A DNA stretch of 64,000 nucleotides from Panax quinquefolius (lineage: Eukaryota > Streptophyta > Magnoliopsida > Apiales > Araliaceae). The stretch is taken from assembly GCA_020205615.1 (NCBI GenBank), contig CM035153.1:79931853-79995852 (forward strand), written 5' to 3'. Position 1 is the stretch's first letter; each line of letters begins with the position of its first letter. Positions 1 through 10,650 of this stretch are shown here, in pieces. The notes under the pieces are model-generated. The model saw nothing but the letters and a program-made list of their open reading frames with translations, did not search any database and had not been told where the DNA came from. The translations under genes were made by a program, and so were the position numbers.

Positions 1-2978
1 TGTTGAAATATATAATCTGGTGTGAAGAGAAATATATATTCATATATTGGGAAAGTGAGGTTTAATAGTTAAGTTAACTATTAAAGGAATTAAATGAATT
101 TTAGTAATTAATTTTAAATATTTATTGAATTAAATAAATATTTTAAATTTATTTATTTATTGAGATAAATAAATGGTTGATAAAATTGTGGTTAATTAAT
201 TGAGTAACTAAATTGATTAATGTAAATTAAATTGAGTAATGATAATTTTATCTCAAGGATTTAATTTAAGGAAATAGTTAAATTAAATCAATTGCTTAAT
301 ATTTAAGAAAATAATTAAATTAAATAAAATGTTGTTTTGATCTAATTTATTAATTAAATTAGATATGTAAAGATTTATTAAGTATGTTACAATGGGATTT
401 ATAATTATTATAATTATAATTGCAAGTTATTTAAATGTTATATGTGTGACAAGTGAAACTATATAATAAAAGTATTATAAAAATAATCTAGTTTGGCGGG
501 TTTGTGCCTTGTGGCCTTTGGCTTATTCAACTGACGCCTTTTTGTTATTTTCTAACGAAAGAGTACGTGGGGGAGTGCCAGTTTATTTCTTCGCGTCTTA
601 TTTTCTAAGGCCAAAATAGCAGAGGGTTAGAGAGAGATTGGTAGTGAAGAGAGAAAAACACAGAGAGAATTGCTAAGAGATTTAGGGTTTTGCTGTGGAA
701 GAAATTGAAGCCACTATATATCAATTGCTTCAATAAACAAGGATTAAGGTATATCGTAGTTCTAATTTTTATGTTTGAGTTCTCTGTGAAAATTTTCTAT
801 AAACTATTAAGTCACGTTGGATGATTGTATATATGTGTACATATAGTTTAGTAGAATCTGTTAGTCACCATATTTGAGTGTTATTGGAATAATCAAACAC
901 GTAAAATTGGATTGTAGGTGGGAATTTAAAATAGCAGTGATATGGCATTAGAAAGTACGAAATTTGATGCTCTATACTTGTTATAATCTGTAAATTGATG
1001 TTGGATTATGTTAGTATGTTAAGAAACGCAGCGGTAGTTTAAATCGTGTCAATTGGTTAAGAAACGAAGTCGTGGCGATCGAATTCGCTAAAAGTGTAAA
1101 AAAGGAAGAAATTTGGAAAATTAAGGTTTTGATTTTTCAAATATGTGTATATGTAATGTTTATGTATTTGGAATGATGTATAACATGTTTATTGATGTTA
1201 TTACATAAGTTTAGATGTTAAGTTTCATGAATTTCTGTAGGAATGGGGTTGGTTTTTGAAGTCAGGCCTGAAGCGGTCATAGCTGCGGTTTACGTCCATG
1301 TCGGTAAATGCCCCTTGGCAGCATTACCCTGACCATAAGCAGCGTGAGTCAAGGCCAGTTGTCCTCTCTGATGCGCACCAGTCAGTTAAAGGCTTAAGTG
1401 CGAGGCTTGGGAAGCGTATGCTGCGCCCATGCCCCCAGTCTAAGCGGAGAAGTCATTTATTTGAGGATTATCAAGCAAGGGTCTAATCTAGTTTAGCGTG
1501 CAAGATAATGATGTAGAGACATAAGTGAAGAACTTAACCACATCTTAAGTACCAATTAAAAGAAATAACTTGAAAGTATAAAATAAAATAAAAAATTTGT
1601 AATGATAGGAAGGTTAAGTTAATTAATTTAACCAACCTAATATACATCTAAAAGGATGTAGATGCAAGATTGTAAGAACTTGACTAAATGTTATGTAACC
1701 ATTTGAATGAAGTAATTTAAAAGCATGAGATAGAAGTTGATTTAATTAACTTTAATGAAGATAATAAATTAATATAATTTAATATCAAGCTATGACGACT
1801 TAACCAAATGCTAAGTGTCGACTAAAAGAGAAGTATAAAGAAATACGAGACGAAGGTTAACTAAAATAATGTTAACAGCTATTATATGTCTAAGGTGATA
1901 TAAAGGCAAGGTTAAAGACTTAACTGAATGTCAAGTGTCAATTAAATTGGAATGTAATGAGAAGGAAAAGGAATTTTAATGTAATTAAACTGATTGAACA
2001 AAGAGATGTCGTAACAAGACTTAAACACTAGATTGAACATCGAGTGACGATTAGAAGGAAATGTTTTGAAATAAAAGGATAAAATGAAGAGTCAATGCAA
2101 TCTAATTGATTTCATTGTGTATATGTAACTGATGCTTGTATATATGAACTTCTAAACTATTGTAGGATAAACGCAAAGTAGTAAGTTGTAGTTGGTAAGC
2201 AACGAATCAGGCAAGTCTTTCAGTTCCTATTTGCTATGTGAATTGGTGATTAACTATTTTAAATCTTTATTGCAAAGAGCATGATCTGTTATATATATGT
2301 TGAATGTATGAAATGTTAAAGTCAACTTATGACTACGTTGATTGAGTAAAGCATGCTGATTGAGTAAGAAACTCAATCTTTACACTTGTTATATGAACTG
2401 TAAGATGTATGTTATGTTAGTCTAATGTTTATGAGATATATGTTGAGCATGTTATTATGTGCTACGTGATGCATGAAAACTGTTAGATTTTGCTGGGCTG
2501 TCGAGCTCAAACTTACAAATAACCATTTTTGCAGGTTAAGGATTGAAGGTAACACCATGTGCTACTTGAATGACGTGGATCAGAAATAATACACGAAGAT
2601 TAATATTTTAGTTAAAGTTGTTATTTCTTTATATCATGATTAAGATTCATGAGATGTACTAAATGTTTTATGATGTATAGTTTTATATTGAGAAGTAAAG
2701 CTAAAGTTAGAGTTATCTGATATATAAAGGTTATTAGATTGAAATGTAAAGTTTTATATAATAACAGTGATAAAGTGAATCATAAAATAAGATTGATTCA
2801 AAGACATGTAGATGATAAAGGTTTTGATTCAGGGAATTAAAGTAAGAAGACATAAAAGTTTAAATTATTTCGCATTATATAAAGTTTAACATCGAATAAT
2901 AATGTAAAATCAGAAGGTAGATGTGTTATTAACGACCAAAGTTGAGAATTATATTGTATATATTTTGGGGTCGTTACA
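1..2978 (+). repeat. RE1 5' LTR, left part cut by window edge
   Basis: Direct repeat of 15841-18764, in the same order and nearly identical to the eye. The first ~105 bp of the LTR lie outside the window. It ends in TCGTTACA just before a primer binding site. Differences from the 3' LTR are local. A GC-rich segment (about 1264-1470) matches only in patches. About 77 bp near 2480-2560 are absent from the other copy. The 5' arm of a hairpin near 500 is missing. A possible TATA box (CACTATATATC, about 712-722) lies near a GA-rich stretch, but I am unsure of it. No coding region is supported. Confidence 0.93.
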
Positions 2979-2980
2979 GT

Positions 2981-2992
2981 TGGTATCAAAGC
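2981..2992 (+). other. RE1 primer binding site (initiator-Met tRNA)
   Basis: TGGTATCAAAGC lies two bases after the LTR end. It matches the usual plant iMet primer site (TGGTATCAGAGC) with one mismatch. This fixes plus-strand polarity and marks the LTR on its left as the 5' LTR. Confidence 0.9.
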
Positions 2993-3045
2993 TGATAGGT
3001 TAGAAACCTTAGGTAAGAGTACCTTAGGCTATAACCTTAGAGAAG
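2993..3045 (+). promoter_or_regulatory. RE1 post-PBS leader with CCTTAGG palindromes
   Basis: Immediately after the primer site, ACCTTAGG-type words recur (AAACCTTAGGT, then ACCTTAGGC, then ACCTTAGAG). The same arrangement follows the primer site in D, E and F but not in A1-A3. By position it is a candidate for RNA dimerisation or packaging. That role is inference. Confidence 0.5.
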
Positions 3046-4117
3046 ATATGTGAAGATAATGAAAGAATAAGTTTTGATAGAGCTTGAAGAATAAGAAGTA
3101 ATTTAAGAGATGTATAGAGAAGGGATTAAAACATGCGTGAGATGATTCAAAGAAGAATCTCGCAGAGTTATAAGGAATATGAAAGTGGAGTTACCCAACT
3201 CCAACAATAAGGATGTAAGGTGATATCTATAAGAAGAGAATGATAAAGAAGTTAAGAATAAAAAGTTATATCTAAGTGTGGTGAAATTGTACTCTTTAAT
3301 GGTTGATGTATGGTATCTAGGCTAAACGATTCCTTCATAGAACGGAGGTATATACGAACTAGCAACTCGAAACCTAGTTTGTTGGTTGTTTGTGGGAAAC
3401 CACTCAACGTACCATATTGAAACTATTAGAGACTTGATGTGTACCAAGTATAGAAAGTGGATACGTATGATGAAAATGTGGAAGTCAAATGAAATGTTGA
3501 GCAATGTAAATGAAGCTAGAAATTCTTAAAGTAAGAATTATTATATAAACAAGAAAATTCAGAGAAGAATCTTGAAGAGATATAAAGATAAGAAATGGAA
3601 ATAGCTAAGATCACAAATAAAGTCGTAAATGATGAAAAAGGAAAGAAAGAGGATCGTAAAACAAAACGATCACGAGTTAAGAAAAGAATTTTAAGGGAAG
3701 ATGAGTATAGAATAAGATCACGACGTGATCTGTTTAAGTTATAAAAGAAAGATGGTCTGTAATGTTTGAATAATTATAGCTTGATGCTATGAAGTTAATG
3801 TACTATGATATAGTACGAGATAATCTCACGAGGAGTTATGGATAATGTGATACGAGGAATTCGTATCGAGCAAAGAGCAAGTTAAGAGTAAGATAGAGTT
3901 AGGCGGGATTTCAATTGAGGACTCATGTGATGGCCGAGTTGTACAAACCTTTGTATGGGTGAGGGTTTTGTGCTTGCACTCAGTTTATCACATTGATAAT
4001 CATTGGAATGTCGGTGTCGCGCTATCAATGTATATGTGATGAAAAGGTGATTCTTTTCTCATGTGTATGCTTGATAGTTAGAAACTATTAAGAGTAGTCA
4101 GATATTATTAAGATTAG

Positions 4118-4290
4118 GTGCGGTTCTTAAAACTAATGCATATGGTAAGTTCGTGACTCATAATAATATAGTATGTTTTGAACCCCTCAGCAAATGGACG
4201 CCTATGGTCTAACTAGGATAAGTTCTTAAACTCATATTATTGTGACAAGTTCTTGAACTTCTAATGTGCGGTAAGTTGATGAACTATACT
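4118..4290 (+). repeat. Imperfect tandem repeat of an AAGTTC-TGAACTCATAA unit
   Basis: Four to five diverged copies of a 33-45 bp unit built on (G)TAAGTTC-TGAACTCATAAT, itself partly self-complementary. The homologous array in D is at 55472-55647. No coding potential. Confidence 0.6.
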
Positions 4291-4736
4291 GGGGATATAG
4301 GAGGATTATATGTTGAAATACAAGAATATTTAGTGTAAAGATTGAAATTGATGGAGAAAATTAGGTATTCCAAATCTTCTAGCGTTGCTAGATTTTCAAA
4401 ATTTATTGACTTTTTGTCGATGGTTGTACTTTTGATTTTTTTTGAAAAATATTGGGTCACACTAGTGAACCAAAGAATTTTTAAAACAGTGCTATTATTT
4501 GCGTATCTATGCTGTTTGTTTCGGCTAGAGAAAAAAAATGATTTTTTTTAAATTTTCAAAATATATTATAATTATATATATCGGGTGATATGATAAACGA
4601 TGGAGTCATCAATACAATGAAAGCTGGTGTTGGATGTGATCATATGATCGTCAGCCCACAATGGTGAGATGTAGTATGACAACGTAATAATCATGACGCC
4701 ATAAAAAGATTTTTGAGATTTCTTTAAGATATGAGA

Positions 4737-4764
<28 letters not shown>
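4737..4764. repeat. (AT)n microsatellite
   Basis: Uninterrupted AT dinucleotides within the RE1 internal region. Confidence 0.95.
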
Positions 4765-4770
<6 letters not shown>

Positions 4771-4908
4771 TTCGATTGATGTCCAAATTGTTGCAGAAGT
4801 CTATGCTATTTGATTCAGCTAGACGAATATTAAAAGATGTTCATGAAATTCAAGCGTTTCTTGAGAAGTTATGCCAAACCAAATTATTTGGGTACAGATT
4901 CAGATGTT

Positions 4909-4913
4909 GAAAA
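4909..4913. other. Target-site duplication of A1, left copy
   Basis: GAAAA directly before the first base of A1. The identical five bases follow the last base at 15595-15599. Five bp is the usual duplication size for Ty3/Gypsy integrases. Confidence 0.93.
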
Positions 4914-5422
4914 TGTGACGCCCCCAAAATAGGTATACATCACCTATCCTGAGTCGCCAAATACATGGTACAGAATACAAATACAATCTTAAATATACAA
5001 CATGAGCTGTGAGTTTTAATACAAATATTGTCTTCTAGACAGTATTCAAACTCAAAATAAGTCTTCAATACATTAATTATCACACTATTTCATAGAATAG
5101 TGAGGACTACTAATGCTATCATCTGGACCGTCACTCCGTTCCCCGACTAGTCCCTGTTACATTATCATTTCCTGAAGAGAACAATAAAAGTAAAAGGGTG
5201 AGCTCAACTAGCCTAGTAAGAAATATTATGACCAAGATAATGCAGAATAAATTATCGTTAGCCTTCAACAGTGTTAAATTGATACAATATAACAAACATC
5301 AAGTTTAACTGCAGCGGAACAATCAATCCATTAAAAGAGTCAAGTAGAGAATAAAATCTACTATCTTTTATGATTTAAAATGTTTTCCATCACTTTTATC
5401 ATTTGGGACTCAACAATAAATA

Positions 5423-5690
5423 ATCCACATCATCCCCGCTTTTCTGCCGAGGATATTCATTAGTATCACAACCACAAATTATCCATGCACTACGGGCCAA
5501 GGATATTCGTGTATTCATCAATGTTCATGATCATGCCAACAACTGTCCATCAATGCACTACGGGCCAATGAGGACTTTTACCACATCATTTATAACATTA
5601 CGGTCATGATTATACCTATTAATCCCTGGTCATAATCATACCAAGTCCATCTATGCACTATAGACCATAGATGACTATCAACATAATATA
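5423..5690 (-). repeat. Tandem array with GCACTACGGGCCAA core (A-family LTR)
   Basis: Four imperfect copies of a 65-90 bp unit, each with a variant of 'ATGCACTACGGGCCAAGGATATTC'-type sequence separated by CATGATCATGCC-like stretches. The same array is at 13128-13378 (A1), 24530-24670 (A2) and 40760-41010 and 47480-47730 (A3, reverse orientation). It lies downstream of the TATA box in element sense, so it would be in the transcript leader/U5. Confidence 0.75.
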
Positions 5691-5914
5691 AACATGAGGA
5701 TGATGACAATGATATAAGAATTCAATAAAACAAGTTCAAGAATTAATTTATCCAGGAACTAATAACGTCCAAATTGTTAACATGATACTTCCTTGTAGAG
5801 TAAAATTCAAGAATGCTAAGAAGAATATTACCATTAAAAGATACTGGATGAAGCGCAAATATCAAGGATATTCCACTAATTTCATGGAGTATAGAAGTCA
5901 AAACTTTAACCAAC

Positions 5915-6345
5915 AGAGAATAATAAAGAATGGAATAACAAAAGACATCACCAGGCATGCGATAGATCGCACAGACAGGTTATTTCAACAGAATAATAAA
6001 TAATGGAAATCAATTCAATGCGTAAAACGCATACATGTGAGATATTCCAATAGAATAATAAATAATGAAACCAGGTCATGCGTAATGCATTGCAGCAGGC
6101 GGATATTCCAACGAAATAATAAATAATGTAACTGTGTCATGCTTAAACGCATGACATGGATGTTCCAATGTAATAATAAAGAATGGAACAACGAAAGAAT
6201 TTCACCATATATGCGGTGCCGTTATAGAGCGAGTTATTCCAACATAATGATAAAGAATTGAATAACGAAAGAATTTCACCAAGTATAGGGTAGCTCATGC
6301 GATATCTGAGTTATTCAACGAGAATAATAAAGAATGGAATAACAG
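5915..6345 (-). repeat. Seven-copy 57-78 bp tandem array with ATGCG-CGCAT dyads
   Basis: GAATAATAAA(G/T)AATG recurs at about 5918, 5991, 6053, 6113, 6170, 6244 and 6322. Between copies lies a variable GC-richer spacer, often a small inverted repeat (ATGCGTAAAACGCAT). The partner LTR has it at 13621-14040 with the same copy number but scrambled spacers. Confidence 0.85.
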
Positions 6346-6503
6346 GAGTTCTCTTCATGAATACAAAAGAAATAATACCCCTTACCTTAGAAGAAACTGG
6401 TTATAGGAGTAGTGAAGTAGTAGAATACTTTTCTTCTTTCTCTCTAAAGTTTCTCTCTCTAGAGTTTCAGTTAATTCGTAAGAAATAATGAAGAAATGAG
6501 CTT

Positions 6504-6513
6504 CTATTTATAG
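6504..6513 (-). promoter_or_regulatory. A1 LTR TATA box (3' LTR copy)
   Basis: CTATAAATAG on the minus strand, a full match to the plant TATA consensus, oriented with the element. Transcription would start about 30 bp further along the minus strand, before a CT/GA-rich leader (about 6425-6475). This copy is in the 3' LTR; the equivalent promoter in the 5' LTR is at 14199-14208. Confidence 0.75.
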
Positions 6514-7043
6514 GAGAATGGAAAGGATACTATTTAAAAAATAAATCACGGACGCAATAGAATTTTAGATGAATAATTTGTAAATTCACCGGCTTCAGAC
6601 GTATTAGTACACTAATTAACACTTTGAACCAATAAGGGAGTACCCTTTAAAATAAATCCCACGTTGCTGAAACAAAAGCTTTCAACAAATGTTATACCAA
6701 CCAATCAGAAGCTACCTCCATCTTAAGGGAATGCAAATTTCAAAGTGTTAACTAATGAGGGAACACCCTCCTTTATAAAGTATTGAATATGAAGCGTACT
6801 TGGAATATTTGGCCAACATTTGTTCATAATGTGTCCCATTTCACATGCCATCACACTACATAATACTAATACTTCACTCCACCACTTCCACTTTTCCACC
6901 AAAAATTCCACTCACATAATCCACCCATATTATTCCACTCACCTCATTCCTACGACACATCAACACACACACACAATTCCCTTCCTTTCAAGACATCTTC
7001 CCCCCACCCCCCTTTTTCTCCCACCCCACACATATATACATGT

Positions 7044-7122
7044 CATATATATATATATATATTTATTTATATATATATATATAAATATATATATATATAA
7101 TACACACATATATATATATATA
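7044..7122. repeat. Compound AT/AC microsatellite in A1 3' LTR
   Basis: Interrupted (AT)n with ATTT and ACAC breaks. The matching tract in the 5' LTR (14742-14828) has a different composition and length. A 109-codon frame through it is produced by the repeat. Confidence 0.9.
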
Positions 7123-7886
7123 CTTTATAACTTCCTTTCGATTATTTAAAAAATGGGTAAATGGGGGTTCATAAAATAAAATCTACATCAAATACTTCAT
7201 AAAAATTCCTTCAATATTTTTAACAACATTTTTCATCATTATTATAATTCACAATATTAATCGACCAGGTCGTTCCCAGGAAATAGGGGGCTTTCCAATA
7301 AGGATTTCTCCCTATTGGCGCGCAATTAGGTGACCAAACCTCTCATTCGCAGAACTTCTAGACATCGTTAATATTGCAAATAATAATATTAATAATTTTG
7401 TTATATCAATTATTGATTTAATAATATATAAAATATCAACAATAATTGAATCAAATAACATGAGATACTATGCAGCAATTACTGTAGCAATAATTAAACA
7501 AAACTGAGTGACATCTCATGTAAGCATCAATAATCAATACCGTGTGCTACTATGCAACCACACGTATTACTATACCTTTAACACCGGGTGTTTCAACAGT
7601 TAACGGTAAAACTTCTGCCATTATTTTCATAAAAATATATTTTTATTATTTTCTTAGTCCGACAATAATTCCATTGTGGGGTCCACCAATGATTGTGCCG
7701 TCGTACAAATATTCTCTGTTAAAACGAATATTCCCCGACCAATCGAATATTATATAATAACTTGCATACTTTGCAAAATTTATAAATATTACCCACAACT
7801 ATAACATTATATCAAATTCATTCCATAATATTAAAAATGATAATCATAGAAAAATCATCTTTATTCATAAAAGTTGGGGTCTTACA

Positions 7887-7900
7887 ACCTCCCCTTCTTA
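7887..7900 (-). other. A1 polypurine tract
   Basis: On the minus strand TAAGAAGGGGAGGT directly precedes the 3' LTR start TGTAAGACC. It is the expected plus-strand DNA primer and overlaps the end of the integrase frame. Confidence 0.88.
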
Positions 7901-8368
7901 TAAAATTTTTCCCTCGAAATTAGGGTACGTACCTAGTATGTCGAAGAGGTAAGAATACCTTGATTTCACTTTAGATTCTAACTCCCAGGTCATTTCCTCA
8001 ACATCTTGGTTCCTCCACAAAACTTTGACTTGAGGTATAACCTTGGAGCATAGAATATACTCATTCTTATCCAAGATTTTAACAGGAACCTCTTCATACG
8101 TTAAATCTTCCACTATTTTGTCCGGTTCTAACTCAATAATGTGGTTCGGGTCTTCCACATATTTACCTAACATGGATATGTGAAAAACGTTATGAACACG
8201 AGACATACTTGGCGGTAAAGCGAGTCTATAGGCCACATTTCCTACTCGATCGAGGATTAAAAATGGGCCAATGAATCGAGGATTGAGCTTTCCTCTCTTT
8301 CCAAATCTCGTAACTCCTTTCCATGGAGCAACACGTAACAACACATGATCTCCAATTTTGAATTCCAC
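7898..8368 (-). pseudogene. A1 integrase C-terminal domain plus chromodomain
   Basis: A 156-codon open stretch. Residues about 5-50 are the integrase C-terminal beta-barrel region ([13 protein letters not shown], then a [10 protein letters not shown] strand). Residues about 57-70 hold the [12 protein letters not shown] linker. Residues about 110-145 hold a chromodomain-like segment with VLWRN and EEMTWE. In chromoviruses this domain directs integration to heterochromatin. It continues the frame of the integrase core but is separated from it by a stop near 8370. The downstream end runs into the polypurine tract, as in related elements. The domain itself looks intact; the polyprotein does not. 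Confidence 0.88.
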
Positions 8369-8374
8369 GCCCTT

Positions 8375-8977
8375 TCAATGAAGATCAACATAACTCTTTT
8401 GTCGATCTTGTGAGGTTTTTATACGTTGCCGGATCGTTTGAATCTTTTTCGTAGTCATATGTACCAAATTTGGTCCCAACAACGTTGCTTCACCTACCTC
8501 ATCCCAGCATACTGGAGAACGACACTTACTTCCATACAACGCCTTAAATGGAGCCATGCCAATACTTACTTGATAACTGTTGTTGTAGGAAAACTCCACC
8601 AATGGTAAAAACTTATCCCAACTTCCCTTGAAGTCAAGGACACAGAGTCTTAATAAATCTTCCAGAGTTTGAATAGTCCTCTCTGATTGTCCGTCTGTCT
8701 GAGGATGATATGCCAAACTAAATCGTAAATCCGTGCCCATTGCTTTTTGCAAACTAACCCAAAATCGTGAAGTGAATCTTGGGTCTCGATCAGAAACTAT
8801 AGATAATGGCATACCATACAGTCTTACAATCTCGTTTATGTACATACGAGCAAGACGTTCAAGTGTATAAGTTTCTCGTATTGGTAAGAAATGAGCAGAC
8901 TTGGTTAATCTATCAACAATGGCCCAAATTGCATCTATGACTTGAGAAACCTTGGGAAGACCAGTAACGAAATCCAT
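8375..8977 (-). pseudogene. A1 integrase catalytic core
   Basis: A 200-codon open stretch covering the D,D-35-E core. The first Asp is residue 2 (MDFVTGLP), the second is residue 63 (IVSDRDPRF) and the Glu is residue 99 (GQSERTIQ), so 35 residues separate D63 and E99. All three catalytic residues remain. It also has the [10 protein letters not shown] and APFKALYG signatures. The start is not a true initiation codon; it is only the first Met of the open segment. Upstream, the join to the zinc-binding domain carries two in-frame TAA codons (about 9010-9070). The enzyme joins element cDNA to host DNA in the nucleus. Confidence 0.9.
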
Positions 8978-9112
8978 GGTAATGTGTTCCCACTTCCATT
9001 CTGGAATTTTAAGTGGTTACCATGGACCTTTTGGTACTTGATGCTCCGCCTTGACTCGTTAACAAGTTAGACACCTTGAGATAAACAACGCTATCTCTCT
9101 CTTCATATTGCT

Positions 9113-9328
9113 TCACCAAAATATATGACAAAGATCACGATACATTTTGGTACTCCCAAGATGGATTGCAAACGGTGTGTTGTGCGCCTCCATCATGATT
9201 TTATACTTTAAATCAGGGTTGTTAGGAACACAAAGTCTGGAGTTGACTCGAAGTATTCCTTCTTCATCGATTCTTTCTTCCGGTATAGCACCTTCTTGCA
9301 TTTTCTTCCTCATACGCATCAGCTCCAT
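9113..9328 (-). pseudogene. A1 integrase N-terminal zinc-binding domain
   Basis: Open segment with the H2C2-type integrase N-terminus: EAHNTPFAIH, then KMYRDL and FW. The usual HPG is HLG here. The paired Cys residues (SRCLTC) follow downstream near 9068, after the frame is lost. Upstream lies the RVNSRLCVPN strand typical of this linker. Confidence 0.8.
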
Positions 9329-9339
9329 GTCTGTAGCTT

Positions 9340-9927
9340 AAGCAACTTTAACTTTATCAATTAAAGTTGGTTCTACTCGTATATTCTCCATTATCACATG
9401 GGTCCCTGGAGTCTTTAACTCTATCTCCATCCTTTGCAAGTCACACAAAATGGGCCTTTGCATTGACAATATCGCACTCGTGCCCGCTTATGATCTTCTA
9501 CTCAATGCGTCAGCTACCACGTTCGCTTTTCCAGGATGGTATTGGATGGTATGATCATAATCTTTCAATAGTTCAAGACAACGTCGTTTTCGCATGTTGA
9601 GTTCTTTTGAGTGAAGAAATATTTGAGGCTTTTATGATCCGTAAAGATCTCCAATTTCTCCCTATACAAGTAATGCCTCCAAATCTTTAGTGCAAAAACA
9701 ACTGCTGCCTACTCTAGATCATGAGTGGGATAATTCCTCTTATATTCTTTGAGTTGTTGTGAGGCATAGGCTATGACTTTCCCATGTTGCATGAGAACAC
9801 ATCCCAACCCTTTTCCCGAAGCATCACTGTAGATGACAAATCCCTCCAAGCCAGATGGTATTGTCAGAACAGGTGCTAAAATGAGTCTCCTCTTGAGTTC
9901 TTGAAAACTCTTCTCATATTCTTCGCT
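9340..9927 (-). pseudogene. A1 RNase H domain, interrupted
   Basis: In minus frames the RNase H landmarks are readable in order: [12 protein letters not shown] (first Asp), THDLE followed at once by an in-frame TAG (A3 has Leu there), [12 protein letters not shown], and [18 protein letters not shown]. At least one stop and a frameshift near 9600 break it. RNase H degrades the RNA strand of the RNA/DNA hybrid during reverse transcription. Confidence 0.75.
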
Positions 9928-10650
9928 CTAACCAAACTTTGTATCTTTTCGAGTCAGCTGAGTTAATGGAGTAGCGATTCGAGAAAACCCTTCTACAAAT
10001 CTCCGATAATAACCAGCTAAGCCGAGAAAACTACGTACTTCGATCACTGATTTAGGTTGCTCCCAGCTTTGAATAGCATCAATCTTTGCTGGGTCAACAG
10101 ATATTCCATGACTTGATACTACGTGCCCAAGGAATGCTACTTCCTCCAGCCATAACTCGCATTTCTTCAACTTGGCAAAAATCTTGTTTTCACGAAGCTT
10201 TTGGAGTATCAGCCTCAAGTGTTGCTCATGATCTTCACGGCTTTTGGAATAAATAAGGATGTCATTAATAAAGACGACCACAAAGTGATCCAAATATTCC
10301 TTGAATACCCGGTTCATCATATCCATGAAGGCAGCAGGAGCATTAGTCAATCCAAAGGACATGACTAGGAATTCATAATGCCCGTACCGAGTTCTGAAAG
10401 CCATCTTTGGAATGTCATCGGTTCTAATCTTCAATTGGTGATATCCAGAATGAAGATCAATCTTTGAAAAGAATTTAGCGCCTTGCAACTGGTCAAACAG
10501 GTCATCAATACGTGGCAATGGGTACCTATTTTTGATGGTGACATGATTCAACTCCCGATAATCAATACAAAGTCGCATACTCCCATCTTTCTTCTTCACG
10601 AATGAGCAACGAGAGCACCCCAGGAGAAGTACTAGGACGAATAAAGCCAA
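9928..10650 (-). pseudogene. A1 reverse transcriptase with FINDIL active site
   Basis: A 240-codon open stretch with most of the RT palm: [40 protein letters not shown] (first catalytic Asp), [15 protein letters not shown] and the FLGHVVS connection. The active-site motif, normally FIDD in this family (as in A2 and A3), reads FIND at 10261-10272, a single GAT to AAT change that should abolish catalysis. The first ~15 residues are out of frame; the true upstream part overlaps 10562-10888 in another frame because of a frameshift near 10610. Confidence 0.9.

Larger units (their letters stand above)
2979..4908 (+). mobile_element. RE1 internal region, left part; non-coding
   Basis: About 1.9 kb between the primer site and the A1 insertion. 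All frames are closed at short intervals and no gag or pol motif is readable. One stretch near 3907-3950 (gacttcatgtgatggccgag-like context) resembles the integrase segment that normally ends in LYG, but only over about 15 codons. The same stretch occurs in D near 55275. The region is homologous to the D internal region, so RE1 and D are related non-autonomous elements. The remaining 136 bp are at 15600-15735. Confidence 0.75.
4914..7886 (-). repeat. A1 3' LTR (left, minus orientation)
   Basis: On the plus strand it starts TGTGACGCC and ends GTCTTACA, so in element sense it is TGTAAGACC...GGCGTCACA with TG/CA ends. It matches 12617-15594 throughout. It contains two tandem arrays, a TATA box and an AT-rich microsatellite, annotated separately. 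Short ORFs inside it coincide with simple repeats and are not genes. Confidence 0.95.

Noticed and set aside
712..722. RE1 LTR TATA box (CACTATATATC, also near 16566)
   Set aside because: Surrounding GA-rich leader-like sequence lies upstream rather than downstream, so the position relative to a transcription start is inconsistent. Left as a note only.
1298..1486. 62-codon frame in RE1 5' LTR
   Set aside because: Falls in the hypervariable GC-rich island and is not present in the partner LTR.
2981..2992. tRNA gene at the TGGTATCAAAGC sites
   Set aside because: Only the 12-base primer complement is present; no cloverleaf around any of the sites.
4342..4551. 69-codon hydrophobic frame in RE1 internal region
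   Set aside because: The homologous D sequence (about 55730-55930) has stops and shifts; AT-rich composition explains the hydrophobic residues.
5423..6345. Regularly spaced repeats resembling a CRISPR array
   Set aside because: Plant LTR context, imperfect repeats, spacing 57-90 bp, no cas genes, and present in both LTRs of an element.
6820..7149. 109- and 110-codon frames at the AT microsatellites of A1 LTRs (also 14515-14847)
   Set aside because: Generated by the simple repeat; antisense to the element and not conserved outside the repeat.
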